From Acidilobaceae archaeon (GTDB lineage Archaea > Thermoproteota > Thermoprotei_A > Sulfolobales > Acidilobaceae), in assembly GCA_027051095.1 (NCBI GenBank), contig JALUAM010000037.1, positions 1 through 49,339 on the forward strand: DNA of 49,339 nt, in the 5' to 3' direction. Made by a program: the position numbers and the translations under genes. How positions within the stretch are numbered: the stretch's first letter is position 1; each line of letters opens with the position of its first letter. This document shows, piece after piece, positions 23,659 to 33,005 of the stretch. The notes below the pieces were generated by a model. The model searched no databases, had not been told where the DNA came from, and saw nothing but the letters and a program-made list of their open reading frames with translations.

Positions 23659-26600
23659 GTGTGCATTCAAGTGCTCCCCCGCTTCATCGCGGCCGCGGCA
23701 CCCGTCATAGTCCTTGCATGGCTTGCCGTGGTCGCCGTGGCCCTACCCCTGGCTCTCAGCATAGACGAGGTTCTTGAGGTCGGCGGTGGGGCGTCGCTGC
23801 CTGAGGACGCTGAGAGCCTAAGGGCCTTCAGGGAGCTTGAGAAGCTTAGGGAGGAGCTGGCGGCGCCCCCCCTCGCGGCCTCCAAGGCTATATTAGTCGT
23901 CAGGGGGCTAGCGGACCCGCTAGACCCCGAGGATTTCTGGGCGCTAAGGGAGCCCTATGAGGGGTTCAGGGAGAGGTACGGAGCCTTCTCTTGGCTTGAC
24001 GTAGCGGAGCTAGCGCTGGCCGAGGCTGAGGCTAGGGCTGTTGAGGCTGTGGAGGGCGGATTCCAGCTGTTCTCGGCCGTGGACGGCCTCTGGGAGGCCT
24101 ACACTAGCGCCCTGGAGAGGCTCTCGGGGCTCGTTGAGAGCGTAGAGGCCCTTGAGGGGCTGCTTGTGAGGCTGGACCTCGCGTACTCGACGGCTGCTAG
24201 GTCCCTGGAGGAGCTGGCCGGCCGCTCACAGGAGCTGTACGCTGCGGGCGAGCCCGTCGAGGCTATATGCCTGGAGGCCGTACCCGGCTTCGCCGAGCTC
24301 TACATAGACGTGGTCAGGGTTGAGGGGCTCCTGGAGTACTATACCGAAGCATTCGAGGAGGGCCTGAGCGAGGCTGATATAGCGTTCGTCACGCTGGCCA
24401 CCAACCTGCCGGAGGCGGGGCTAGAGCCCGTAGCCCCCGAGTTCGTTGTTGTCGTCTACCAGGCGGTGCTATCAATCGGTGGCCCAGAGGCCTTCGACAA
24501 CTATACTGCCGCCCTCATAGCCGGCCAGCTGGCGGAGGCCGCTGGGGGAGGAGAGGCGTCCAGGCTTGTGGCAGCGGCGTGGGCGGAGGTCGCGGTGAGG
24601 GCGCCGCCGCTCAAGGTCTTCTTAGCTGAGAGGGGCGTCCAGGAGGGGCAGGCTGCGATAGCATCGATAGTTAGGGACTCTATGCTCCCTGCCGCCAGGG
24701 AGGCAGCGGCGAGGGCTGTAGCAGAGCTGATTGTAGAAGAGGCTCCGCTCCAGGCTAGGACCCTGCTGAGACTCTACCTGGATAGCCTTGTGAGGCTGGG
24801 CTGCACCCCCGAGGTGAGGGCTGACGCCCTGAGGGAGGCCGTGAGGTCCTACCTGGAGGGCCAGGGCTATCCCGGAGAGGTGGCGGCCCTGGCGGCCGAG
24901 GCTGTGGCGTCTGGCGATGCAGGTGAAATCAGGAGGGCTGCGGCGCTGGCAGTAGCCTATGGAGCCATTGCTGAGGCCGGCTTAGAGGGGTTAGACCCTG
25001 AGCTCTTGGCTGAGGTCCTAATCAGGTATGACCCGGAGGCGGAGGCGGCGATAGCTGCTAGCTCAATCCTAGCTGAGAGGGCGGCCGTCGACCTTGCTGT
25101 AGAGGCTTTCGGAGCGCCGAGGGAGGTCCTCGAAGTGGTTGTCGAGGAGGGGGTTGAGGCTGCTGCCGCCAAGCTGGTGGCCGAGGAGGCGCTGGCCAGG
25201 GGCGCACCGAGGGAGCTGGTAGACGCTATCCTGTCAGACCCGCCTTCTAGCAGGGAGGAGGCTCTAGAGCGTGCGGTATCGGTCCTTAAGGAGAGGCTCG
25301 TCGGCGCAGGGCTGCGGGAGGAGCCTGCGGGCCTACTAGCCGAAGCGGTGCTGAGGTCCTACCTGGAGGGCGACAGGGACGCCGCTCTATCGGCAGCCAC
25401 CGAGGTCCTAGGCTCCGAGGCTGTTGATGCTGTGATGTCGGAGCTGGAGGGGGTGCTAGTAGAGCCCGGCAGGAGGGGCTTCATAGTGGCCCTCGTGGAG
25501 GTGAGGGATTACGGCGAGGTTGAGGAGGCTAAGGGCGAGCTGGCTGCTATGGTAGCGGCGATAGGTGGCTCGGAGGTCCTGGCCACAGGGCCCCTCGTCT
25601 TCGAGGCTGAGATGGAGACCACTGTAGTGGAGGACCTGAGGAGGAGCGACATGGTGAGCAGCGTGCTGGTCCTCGCAATACTAGCCGGGGTCCTTGGCAC
25701 CGTTGTGGGCGTGTTCCTGCCCTTCGTGGGGATAGGGGCAGGGCTCATAGTGGCGTCGGCTATAGTCTACCTGCTGGCCTCTAGGGACGTGGTAGACGTC
25801 ATGGACATGAGCAGGGCCCTCATGATCTCGACGGGGCTGGGCCTGGGGATAGACTACGCGGCCTACGTGTCCAGGAGGTTTAGGGAGAGCCTGAGAGGCT
25901 CCAGGGGGCCCTGGGAGGCTGCCGAGGAGGCGGTCAGGAGGAGCTGGAGGCCTGTCGCAGCGGGCGCGTTCGCGGCCGCCGCGGGCTTCGGTAGCCTAAC
26001 GTTGGCGGAGGGGTTCCCCTTCGCCCGCTCCATAGGGATGGTGGTGCCGATCTCTGTCCTCTCAGTGATGGTTGCGAGCCTCACGCTGACGCCGGCTATA
26101 CTAGCGATTATAGGCGCCAGCAGGAGGCTATGGTGGCCCTCCTGCCCGTACAGGGCCTACGAGGCTGGGTCCGGCGCGGCCGCGGCGCTCACAAGGCTAT
26201 CGACGGCGGTAGCGCCTCTGACCCTCGTCGTGGTGGCTGTCGCTGCGGCTGCTGCCCTATTCTACCTCTCAGGCTTCGAGGGCAGCTTCGACGTGAGGCT
26301 CTTCCTTCCCGAGGGCTCCGAGTCGTTCGAGGGCCTCAGCGTCATACTCGATAGATACGAGTCGGGGGCCCTCTTCCCCCTCTTCGTAGTAGCCTCTAGC
26401 GAGGATGAAGCCGAAGTCCTAGCCCCGGAGCTGGAGGCCCTGGAGTGTGTCTTGAGGGCTGAGGCGTCTGGCAGGGTTGTAACCGTGGTCCTAGCGGTCA
26501 ACCCCCTGGGCGACGAGGGCGTGGACTGTGCCGAGGAGGTTAGGGAGAGGGCTCACGAGGTGGACCCGGGTAGCCTGGTTGGGGGGCCCGCTGCTGAGAA

Positions 26601-27207
26601 CCTAGACCTGAGGGACGCCCTCTACAGGGAGTTCTATGGGAAGGTCCTGCCGGCCGCCGCGGCCATGATATTCCTGATAATATTAGTGTTCTACGCCAGC
26701 CTTCCGGCGGCTCTCACAGCAGTCGCGACCATAGCCGTCTCCACTGTGGTAGCTGTAGCGGCCGCTTCGGTCCTGGCGGAGGCTGTGGGGGTCGGCGTGC
26801 CGTGGTTCCTTCCAATCGTTGTCACAGCCGCCCTCCTAGGCGTCGGTATGGACTATAACAGCTTCTACCTGAACTCCGCGAGGGAGGCAGCCCTCTCCAC
26901 GGGCTTTTCCAGGGGCTACTATATGATCGCGGCTAAGCGGGGCGCCGCGCTGGTCGTAGGCCTGTCGATGATAATGGCGGGCGCGTATGCAGGGCTTAGC
27001 GTGAGCAGCATAGACGCTATAAGGGCCGCGTCTCTCGGCTTAACCCTAGGCGTCCTCCTTGCAGGCGTTAATAGCGCCCTCCTGCTAACCCCCTCCCTCG
27101 CCAAGCTACTGGGGGCCTGGTTCTGGTGGCCCCTCTACGGGGTGCTAGTCAAGCCCGCCGGGAAGGGTGAGGGGAAGAGTGGCGAGGCTGGTAGAGGGGG
27201 CGGTTGA
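23659..27207 (+). CDS. MMPL/RND-superfamily exporter with very large helical ectodomain
   Basis: A 1182-residue RND-type transporter made of two MMPL halves. The first helix is at about 8-32. A very long external region follows (about 35-655), mostly Glu/Ala/Leu-rich alpha helix. Helix bundle one (about 664-840) contains GLGLGIDYAAYVSRRFRE, the GxxxDY proton-relay type motif. A second helix start is near 855, with an external domain (about 875-990). Bundle two (about 995-1160) has the matching GVGMDYNSFYLNSAREA. Such proteins export lipids or hydrophobic compounds. The N-terminal ectodomain is far longer than in bacterial HpnN or MmpL. The start codon is GTG, as supported by the leaderless promoter. 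The end overlaps the amidohydrolase gene. Confidence 0.88.
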   Translation: MCIQVLPRFIAAAAPVIVLAWLAVVAVALPLALSIDEVLEVGGGASLPEDAESLRAFRELEKLREELAAPPLAASKAILVVRGLADPLDPEDFWALREPYEGFRERYGAFSWLDVAELALAEAEARAVEAVEGGFQLFSAVDGLWEAYTSALERLSGLVESVEALEGLLVRLDLAYSTAARSLEELAGRSQELYAAGEPVEAICLEAVPGFAELYIDVVRVEGLLEYYTEAFEEGLSEADIAFVTLATNLPEAGLEPVAPEFVVVVYQAVLSIGGPEAFDNYTAALIAGQLAEAAGGGEASRLVAAAWAEVAVRAPPLKVFLAERGVQEGQAAIASIVRDSMLPAAREAAARAVAELIVEEAPLQARTLLRLYLDSLVRLGCTPEVRADALREAVRSYLEGQGYPGEVAALAAEAVASGDAGEIRRAAALAVAYGAIAEAGLEGLDPELLAEVLIRYDPEAEAAIAASSILAERAAVDLAVEAFGAPREVLEVVVEEGVEAAAAKLVAEEALARGAPRELVDAILSDPPSSREEALERAVSVLKERLVGAGLREEPAGLLAEAVLRSYLEGDRDAALSAATEVLGSEAVDAVMSELEGVLVEPGRRGFIVALVEVRDYGEVEEAKGELAAMVAAIGGSEVLATGPLVFEAEMETTVVEDLRRSDMVSSVLVLAILAGVLGTVVGVFLPFVGIGAGLIVASAIVYLLASRDVVDVMDMSRALMISTGLGLGIDYAAYVSRRFRESLRGSRGPWEAAEEAVRRSWRPVAAGAFAAAAGFGSLTLAEGFPFARSIGMVVPISVLSVMVASLTLTPAILAIIGASRRLWWPSCPYRAYEAGSGAAAALTRLSTAVAPLTLVVVAVAAAAALFYLSGFEGSFDVRLFLPEGSESFEGLSVILDRYESGALFPLFVVASSEDEAEVLAPELEALECVLRAEASGRVVTVVLAVNPLGDEGVDCAEEVRERAHEVDPGSLVGGPAAENLDLRDALYREFYGKVLPAAAAMIFLIILVFYASLPAALTAVATIAVSTVVAVAAASVLAEAVGVGVPWFLPIVVTAALLGVGMDYNSFYLNSAREAALSTGFSRGYYMIAAKRGAALVVGLSMIMAGAYAGLSVSSIDAIRAASLGLTLGVLLAGVNSALLLTPSLAKLLGAWFWWPLYGVLVKPAGKGEGKSGEAGRGGG

Positions 27208-28135
27208 CTTCCACGTGCACCCTCCCTGGTGGATCAGGGACGCCTCAAAGGCCTGCAAGCACCTGGCTGCCGCCGAGGATAGGGCTGGCTTCTCGAGGTT
27301 CGTGGTGATAGCGTTCGACGCGGACGAGGACCTACTGGACAGGCTCAAGCCGGGCGACATCGTCAAGGCTGCCATGGAGGCCTCGGACCTGGTGGCCTAC
27401 GCCCTGCACATGCCGTGGCTTGCCAGGGCGGTCGCGGAGCCGGAGAGGGAGATCGAGAGGCTCAGGGAGGACCTCAGGATACATAGGAGGAGGCCGGAGG
27501 AGATGGTGAAGTGCGGCGAGGCCACGGGCTGGAAGGGGATACCAGTGATATCGTACAACCCGTCTAGGAGCCCCAGAGAAATGGCGGAGATTGTAAGGGG
27601 TCTCGAGGGGAGGATACTGGGCGTGAAGGTCTACCCGACATTCCACTCGACGCCCCCCGACTCCCCCCGCCTAGACCCGGTCTACGAGGCTGTGAGGGAG
27701 ATAGGCGGCCTGGTGATAGTCCACACAGGCTGCGACCCCGGCATCTGGGAGCTACCCGCGATGTGCAGGCACGCTAGGCCTTCGCTGGTGAAGAGGGCTG
27801 CTAGGAGGCATAGGGACCTCACATTCATAGTGGCCCACCTCGGAGCGTATAGCGCCTTGAAGCCAGGCATCTTCTTCGAGGAAGCGCTAGACGCCATAGG
27901 AGAGGACAACGTGTACGCAGATACAAGCGCGGCGGACCCCATATACGTGGAGAAGGCTGTAAGGGAGGTGGGTTCTGAGAAGCTGCTCTTCGGCAGCGAC
28001 TACCCCTACGTCCACGGTCTCGACATAGATGCGGCGGCCGGCGAGATCGAGGCGCTAGGCCTGGAGCGGAGGCACCTGGAGAACATATTCAGGTTTAACG
28101 CTGAGAAGCTACTTTCAAGGCACTGGAGGAAATAG
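27179..28135 (+). CDS. Amidohydrolase 2-family metal-dependent hydrolase
   Basis: A TIM-barrel metallohydrolase, about 318 residues, of the amidohydrolase_2 (ACMSD/TatD-neighbour) type. Motifs: VDFHVHPPWW (HxH on strand 1), GRILGVKVYPTFHSTPPDSP, LVIVHTGCDPG (His), LTFIVAHLGAY (His), VYADTSA and LLFGSDYPY (the metal-binding Asp). The family includes decarboxylases and C-N or C-C hydrolases; the substrate is unknown. GTG 27179 lies a few bases after GGGGAAG and is preferred over GTG 27167. The start lies inside the end of the MMPL gene, so the two are probably coexpressed. Confidence 0.88.
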   Translation: MARLVEGAVDFHVHPPWWIRDASKACKHLAAAEDRAGFSRFVVIAFDADEDLLDRLKPGDIVKAAMEASDLVAYALHMPWLARAVAEPEREIERLREDLRIHRRRPEEMVKCGEATGWKGIPVISYNPSRSPREMAEIVRGLEGRILGVKVYPTFHSTPPDSPRLDPVYEAVREIGGLVIVHTGCDPGIWELPAMCRHARPSLVKRAARRHRDLTFIVAHLGAYSALKPGIFFEEALDAIGEDNVYADTSAADPIYVEKAVREVGSEKLLFGSDYPYVHGLDIDAAAGEIEALGLERRHLENIFRFNAEKLLSRHWRK

Positions 28136-28146
28136 AGCTTTTAAGC
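28136..28146 (+). promoter_or_regulatory. TATA-like element before the SCP2 gene
   Basis: AGCTTTTAAGC (28136-28146) directly follows the amidohydrolase stop and resembles a TATA box. The start codon is about 85 nt further on, so there would be an untranslated leader of about 60 nt. Confidence 0.35.
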
Positions 28147-28229
28147 ATTGGAAGAAGGTTATGGCAATACGAGCCATGTATACCCTGCTAACCAAGCTTG
28201 AATGACGCCTCTATGAGCCTAGGTGGAGC

Positions 28230-28577
28230 GTGGTGGCGGGGGTTAGCGAGTTCGCAGAGAGGTTCAAGGAGCTGTTCGAGAAGGCCAAGGAGAAGATGCC
28301 TGAGATAGCGACCTGGAATAAGGTCTACCAGCTGGTGGTGCCCGGGGTCGGCGAGTTCTACATAGAGATATCGGGGGGAGAGCTCAAGGTGGTAGAGGGA
28401 CGCCACCCCAACCCTATAGCGACGCTGGAGACTGACCAGGAGACGCTGTCCAAGATCCTCTCGGGCGAGATGGACGCTATGATGGCGTTCATGGCTAAGA
28501 AGCTCAAGATAACCGGGAACGTGATAGACACGGTCAACCTGAAGAGGATCATAGACCTGGGCCTGGGCAAGGAGTAG
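28230..28577 (+). CDS. SCP2 sterol-carrier-like protein
   Basis: A small cytoplasmic lipid-binding domain, 115 residues. The pattern is that of SCP2 proteins: an N-terminal helix (FAERFKELFEKAKEKMPEIA), then strands YQLVVPGVGEFYIEI and GELKVVEGRHPNPIATLET, then the helical lid DQETLSKILSGEMDAMMAFM and KKLKITGNVIDTVNLKRIID. The lid ends with the conserved 'G+l+i+Gn' turn. It probably binds acyl chains, acyl-CoAs or other hydrophobic ligands. Starts at GTG 28230 or 28233; AGGTGGAG just upstream fits 28233 better. It lies in a run of lipid/acyl-related genes (thioesterase, MMPL, amidohydrolase). Confidence 0.88.
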   Translation: MVAGVSEFAERFKELFEKAKEKMPEIATWNKVYQLVVPGVGEFYIEISGGELKVVEGRHPNPIATLETDQETLSKILSGEMDAMMAFMAKKLKITGNVIDTVNLKRIIDLGLGKE

Positions 28578-28601
28578 AGCGGTCCGCGTCGGGCGCCCGC
28601 T

Positions 28602-29950
28602 ATGGGACGGGCTTCAAGGCCCGGGTTTTTAAGGGGATTAAGAGGCCATAGGAGGCTCGGCCTCTACGAGGAGTGGATCCTGCTGTCTGCCGCTATAGGG
28701 CTTGTCTCCGGCGTCGCAGGCCTAGCCCTCTACGAGGTGCATCTGGCGGCTGCCGCCCTCGTCTCCGAGGTCCTAGGCCAGGGAAGGCTGTACACGCCCC
28801 TGGTTGTAGCTAGCTTCGTCGCCGTCAGCGCCCTAGCGGTCTCCACCCTCTGGCCCGGCCCCAGGGGCTACGGGATCAACGCTGTACTGGAGGCCTACCA
28901 TAGGAGAGCCGGGCTCCTGGACCCTGCTCACTCCGCGCTTAGGAGCCTAGCCGCGGCCTTCGCGGTGGGGGAGGCGGTAGCGGCGGGGTTGTAGGCCCCG
29001 CCGCCCTTCTGGGGGCGGCCGCCGGCTCGGCGTTCTCTAATGCGGCGGGCCTGGGCTTCTACGAGAGGAGAATAGCCCTCGTGGCGGGCATGGCGGGTGC
29101 GCTCTCCGCGGTTCTAAGGGCTCCCGTGGGAGCGGCGTTCTTCGCCGTCGAAGTCCTCTACAGGCGCGACCTGGAAGCAGAGGCCCTTATACCGGCCTTC
29201 GTAGCCAGTGTTATAGCGTTCGCAGTGACAGCCCCAGCGCTAGGCTACGGCGGCGTGATGCCTAAGCTAGAGCTGGGCCCCGAGTCGCTGTACAGCATCG
29301 AGGCTCTAGCCCTCTACGCCCTGCTGGGCCTTGTGATGGCGGCCCCAGCTATGGCCTACTCCATAGCCCTGTCGAGGGTCGTAGACTCGGTCTCCGGGGC
29401 TAGGCTCGGCGCCGCCGGCAGGGCGGCCCTGGCCCTCGCCGCGGGGGCCTCTGTGGGAGCCCTAGGCTTAGTCTTCCCCGAGGTCCTAGGCTCAGGGGTT
29501 GACTACGTCTCGCGCCTCATAGAAGACTTGTCTAGGGGCGAGGCCCCTCCCATAGGGGATATGGCTGCGGCTGCTGCGGCAAAGGCCGCGGCGACGATAG
29601 CGACCCTGGCCTCTGGCGCCCCGGTGGGGGTATTCGCTCCGAGCCTCATGATAGGCTGTCTTCTAGGCGGCGTCTTCGGCGAGGTGGCCTATAGGTTCGA
29701 GAGGCTGGTGCCCCCGGAGGCCTTCGCGTATATAGGCATGGCGGCTTTCCTCGGCGGGGTGGCTAAGACTCCTCTCTCAGCCAGCATAATCGTTGCGGAG
29801 ATGGGCGGCAACTACCACCTGCTCGCTCCGTCGCTGCTCTCAGCGGTCATAGCCTCAACGCTTTCGGGGCCCAGAAGCATGTATAGGGGCCAGCCCGAGA
29901 GGAGGCTGGAGCCCGGCGTGGTCGGGCTTCAATGCTGCTCGCGGAGCTGA
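28602..29950 (+). pseudogene. ClC-type chloride channel/antiporter, split by a -1 frameshift
   Basis: Two reading frames together encode one ClC protein of about 449 residues. Frame 1 (28602-28994) gives the N-terminal helices through ALRSLAAAFAVGEAV and then stops. From the G run GGGGG (28967-28971) a -1 shift restores the ClC core: GGSGGVVGPAALLGAAAGSA (28973 onward), then AGALSAVLRAPVGAAFFAVE, and later ASGAPVGVFAPSLMIGCLLG, the second pore motif. The shifted frame continues without stop to 29950. The simplest readings are a one-base deletion in the G run (pseudogene or sequence error) or programmed -1 slippage on GTG GGG. Both halves keep normal codon use, so any disabling mutation is recent. 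The CBS gene overlaps the end. Confidence 0.85.
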
Positions 29951-30369
29951 GGTCACGCGGCATATCGCCGCCCTTCCGGGCCGGCGACCTGATAGACAGG
30001 TCCTACCCTATAGTCAGGGACGAGGAACCCCTGAGGCGGGCCCTCGAGACCCTCCTGAGGTCTAGGAGGAGGCTCGCGGTCGTGTTGGACAGCCGAGGGC
30101 ATGTGAGGGGCGTGCTGGACTCAGAGGACCTAGAGGAGCTAGTGGAGCTGTCGAGGGCTAAGCCCGATACGAAGGTGTCCCAGGTGCCTCTTAGGAGGCC
30201 TCCCATTCTACGCCCCTCCGCCCGCGTGGAGGAGGTCCTAGACAGCATGGTGTCGTCGGGGCTAGACTATGTAGTGGTTGTTGACGGGGCCGGGAGGCTC
30301 CTAGGCGTTATAACCGTTGACGAGGTTGACGAGGCCCTGGCCTTCACCCTAGTAGGAGGCAAGTCCTAA
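29932..30369 (+). CDS. CBS-domain pair protein (detached ClC regulatory domain)
   Basis: A 145-residue protein with two CBS domains. The first covers about 24-76 (YPIVRDEEPLRRALETLLRS, LAVVLDSRGHVRGVLDSEDL). The second covers about 88-138 (RPPILRPSARVEEVLDSMVS, LDYVVVVDGAGRLLGVITVD). CBS pairs bind adenosine nucleotides. Many ClC channels carry such a pair fused at the C-terminus. Here the ATG at 29932 lies 19 nt inside the end of the ClC frame, in another phase, so the pair is made separately or was split from the channel by a second frame change. It ends tail to tail with the amidohydrolase gene, overlapping by 21 nt. Confidence 0.88.
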   Translation: MLLAELRSRGISPPFRAGDLIDRSYPIVRDEEPLRRALETLLRSRRRLAVVLDSRGHVRGVLDSEDLEELVELSRAKPDTKVSQVPLRRPPILRPSARVEEVLDSMVSSGLDYVVVVDGAGRLLGVITVDEVDEALAFTLVGGKS

Positions 30370-31500
30370 CTTTCTGCTATCACAAGGCCCGAGGCCGGGG
30401 CTAACGCACCTAGACCCCGAGACTAGGATGCCAGCCCTCTTAGCCGCCAGGGCCTTAACGAGCGCCGACGCCTTGTCCACGGCCGCGTAGACGGCCCACT
30501 CCTCCTCAGGTAGGAGCGTGAAGGCCGCGAGGGCAGCCCGCCTACCCTCCTCTATGGAGGGGGGCTCGAGCCCGGCCAGCTCGTAGCCGCCGTGGAACAG
30601 CGCTCTCAGCACCCACTCCGCCACCCCGGGACCCCGGGCTCCCTGGAGCCTCGCAACGTAGAGGGCCGCAAGCGCCTCGCTCTTGGGGTCCGGGTGGCTC
30701 CAGGACGCGTTGTCGCTTCCCAGAGCCACCCGGACCCCCGCGTCCATAGCGTCCTTCACGGGCGGCAGGCCCACGCCGTGCCACATATTGCTCCTGGGGC
30801 ATAGGACTAGCCAGACGCCGGAGGCGGCTAGCTCCTCCAGATCCCTCCTGCTAAGGTGTACTCCGTGCACCGCGGCCTTGACGCCTATCCTCAGCGCGGC
30901 CTCGAGGTCTCCCTTTTCCCTCATGTCCCTCGTCTCGGCAACGTGGGCGGCAACCAGGCTAAACCCTCTCCAGGGCCCCGGCAGGCCGTGGGGGTGGTCT
31001 AGGGGGCTGTTGAGGCCCACGCCGTCGCATGCAGTCCCCTCCCCCGGGTCCCCGGGCCTGCCCAGCACCAGTATCCTAGCTATACCGTAGGACCTAGACG
31101 CGGCCTCCCTACCTGTAGAACACCCGCCCGCAGCGGGCTCCCTGAAATCTATTATCAACCCGGTCCCGGAGGCCTCCGCTAGCCTGTAGGCCGCCGCGGA
31201 GGCCTCGACAATCTCGCTCCTCGGAGTCTTAGATAGCAGCCTGTGCTTGAGCCCCGCGGGCGGCGCTACTAGCTCCTCTAGGCTCATAGACGTGCCGTAG
31301 TCAGGGTAGCGGTAGTCCGCAGTGTGTACGTGGGCGTTGGCGGCTAGGGGGGTCACTATGCTCACCCTCACGTAGCCCCCAGAGTTGCAGCCCCTCGAGA
31401 CCCTGGAGATGAAGCCTTCATGCACCTCTATGCAGGCATCTACGAGCGGTTGGAGGTCCTCTCCCACGAGCGCTATGGAGGCTTTCAGCCTGAGATCCAA
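30349..31500 (-). CDS. Amidohydrolase, chlorohydrolase/cytosine-deaminase-like
   Basis: A 383-residue amidohydrolase_1 family enzyme that hydrolytically deaminates or dechlorinates a ring compound. Motifs: TPLAANAHVHTADY (HxH on strand 1), SLVAAHVAETRDM (metal His on strand 5), AVHGVHLSRRDLEELA (His on strand 6), LVLCPRSNMWHG and VALGSDNASW (metal-binding Asp). The usual N-terminal small beta domain is present (IALVGEDLQPLVDACIEVHE). The substrate might be a purine, pyrimidine or guanidine compound; this cannot be read from sequence. The start is TTG 31500. Confidence 0.87.
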   Translation of the reverse strand: MDLRLKASIALVGEDLQPLVDACIEVHEGFISRVSRGCNSGGYVRVSIVTPLAANAHVHTADYRYPDYGTSMSLEELVAPPAGLKHRLLSKTPRSEIVEASAAAYRLAEASGTGLIIDFREPAAGGCSTGREAASRSYGIARILVLGRPGDPGEGTACDGVGLNSPLDHPHGLPGPWRGFSLVAAHVAETRDMREKGDLEAALRIGVKAAVHGVHLSRRDLEELAASGVWLVLCPRSNMWHGVGLPPVKDAMDAGVRVALGSDNASWSHPDPKSEALAALYVARLQGARGPGVAEWVLRALFHGGYELAGLEPPSIEEGRRAALAAFTLLPEEEWAVYAAVDKASALVKALAAKRAGILVSGSRCVSPGLGPCDSRKLGLASY

Positions 31501-31557
31501 GGCTTGGAGGGCACCCTACCCTGAGAGGGTGTCGCTGCCGGGTTATTGAAATAGATG

Positions 31558-32952
31558 TTATAGCAGGCAGCAGGGCATCTTGGATACATCCCTGTAGAAC
31601 GCTAGGGCGGCATACTTAAGAGCCTCGTTTATGGTTGGGAACACGTGGACGGTGTCTATCAGGTCGTCTATAGTCCACCCCGCCCTTATCATAACCGCCA
31701 CTTCCTGTATAGCCTCGGCGGCTCTAGGCCCTGCCAGCGTCGCCCCCACTATCTTCTTGTTCCTCGGGTCTACGACCACCTTAGCGAAGCCTCTCTCTTC
31801 GCCCTCTATGATGGCTCTGGGGACCTCGGAGAGCCTGACGACCCTGCAGGCGCAGACCTTGATTCTCTCTGCTAGCTCCCTCTCCGTCATGCCTGCCCTA
31901 GCTATCTCAGGGTCTATGAAGACCGCTCGAGGCACGTGGCTATAGTCGATCTCGATCCTGCCGATGCCGAGGGCGTTAACGGCGGCCGCATAGCCCTCCC
32001 TAGCCGCTACAGGCTCAAGCATAGGCTCCCCGATTACATCGCCGGCAGCGTAGACACCGTCAGCTGCCCTAAGCGTGGAGTCGACCTTTACGAAACCGTT
32101 CTCGTCTAGCTTAACCCCTAGCTTTTCAAGGCCCAGGCCCTCCAGCCTGGGCTTCCTGCCCGTCGCCAGGAATATTATGGAGGCCTCTACCTCCTTGGCT
32201 CCCTCAGGTGTTAAGACCCTAGCCTTAACACTGTCGCCATTAACGACGACCTCCTCCAGTCTGGCCTTATGTATTACATCAACGCCATCGCCGCGTAGGA
32301 CCTCCTCTGCGAAGAGGCCCGCCTCGGGCTCCTCCCTAGGCAGGAGCAGTCTCCTACGATTCACTAGGGTAACCTTCACTCCGGCCCTGGCCATTATCTG
32401 AGAGAACTCGACCCCTTGGGGCCCCCCTCCGACTACTATGGCCGACTCGGGCTGGAAGTCTATGCCCAGTATGGTCTCGTTAGTGAAGACTAGGCCCTTT
32501 CTCAGGGCATCGTCGATGCCCTTAACCCTGGGCACAACTGTTGAGGCCCCTAGGGCTATTATAAGAGCCTTGCGATACCTTAGGACGCCGTGGCCCTCTA
32601 CCTCCACTTCACCTCTCGCCTTAATCCTAGCCTCACCCCGGTACACGTCTATTCCGAGGCTTTCAGCGAGGTCCTCGTATTTACCTCTCCTTACGGATAA
32701 GGCGACGGAGACGGCATCCCTCACAGCCTCGGGCAGGCTCAGCATTTCGCCCCTCAGCCTGGCCTCCGCTAGCCTCCTGAGCATCCTCTTAGTGGGGACG
32801 CAGCCGTAGTTGACGCAGGTGCCCCCCAGAGGGCCCTTGCTCACGATGGCTGCTTTGAAGCCGTTTTCAGCGGCCGCAACGGCTGCAGAGAAGCCTGCTG
32901 CCCCGCCACCAAGCACAACAACGTCGTAGGTCCTATTGGACACTCCGATCAA
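31558..32952 (-). CDS. merA: Mercuric reductase (MerA-like flavoprotein disulfide reductase)
   Basis: A 464-residue pyridine nucleotide-disulfide reductase. FAD-binding GGGAAG is at 15-20, the redox pair GGTCVNYGCVPTK has Cys46 and Cys51, and the NAD site is VVGGGPQG (about 177-184). The C-terminal dimer domain contains TVHVFPTINEALK and ends DVSKMPCCLL. The vicinal cysteines four residues from the end are the hallmark that separates MerA from lipoamide dehydrogenases, which have HxHP here. It should reduce Hg(II) to Hg(0) with NAD(P)H. No N-terminal HMA domain is present, as in other archaeal forms. No mer regulator or transporter gene is adjacent, but the promoter carries an operator-like repeat. 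Start TTG 32952 or GTG 32943. Confidence 0.88.
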   Translation of the reverse strand: MIGVSNRTYDVVVLGGGAAGFSAAVAAAENGFKAAIVSKGPLGGTCVNYGCVPTKRMLRRLAEARLRGEMLSLPEAVRDAVSVALSVRRGKYEDLAESLGIDVYRGEARIKARGEVEVEGHGVLRYRKALIIALGASTVVPRVKGIDDALRKGLVFTNETILGIDFQPESAIVVGGGPQGVEFSQIMARAGVKVTLVNRRRLLLPREEPEAGLFAEEVLRGDGVDVIHKARLEEVVVNGDSVKARVLTPEGAKEVEASIIFLATGRKPRLEGLGLEKLGVKLDENGFVKVDSTLRAADGVYAAGDVIGEPMLEPVAAREGYAAAVNALGIGRIEIDYSHVPRAVFIDPEIARAGMTERELAERIKVCACRVVRLSEVPRAIIEGEERGFAKVVVDPRNKKIVGATLAGPRAAEAIQEVAVMIRAGWTIDDLIDTVHVFPTINEALKYAALAFYRDVSKMPCCLL

Positions 32953-32961
32953 TCCTCGCTA

Positions 32962-32993
32962 TAGTCATTAATGACTAGTAGAGCGTCATTAAT
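32962..32993. promoter_or_regulatory. Operator-like palindrome plus repeated half-site in the merA promoter
   Basis: TAGTCATTAATGACTA (32962-32977) is a perfect 16-bp palindrome. Its core GTCATTAAT (32964-32972) recurs as a direct repeat at 32985-32993, exactly 21 bp on, two helical turns. Both lie between the merA start and its probable TATA box. The layout is that expected of a dimeric repressor such as an ArsR/MerR-type metal sensor. Confidence 0.6.
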
Positions 32994-33005
32994 CTAGTCA
33001 ATACT

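Noticed and set aside
31558-32952. Dihydrolipoamide dehydrogenase as identity for the disulfide reductase
   Set aside because: It lacks the HxHP catalytic motif near the C-terminus and has the terminal vicinal cysteines of MerA.
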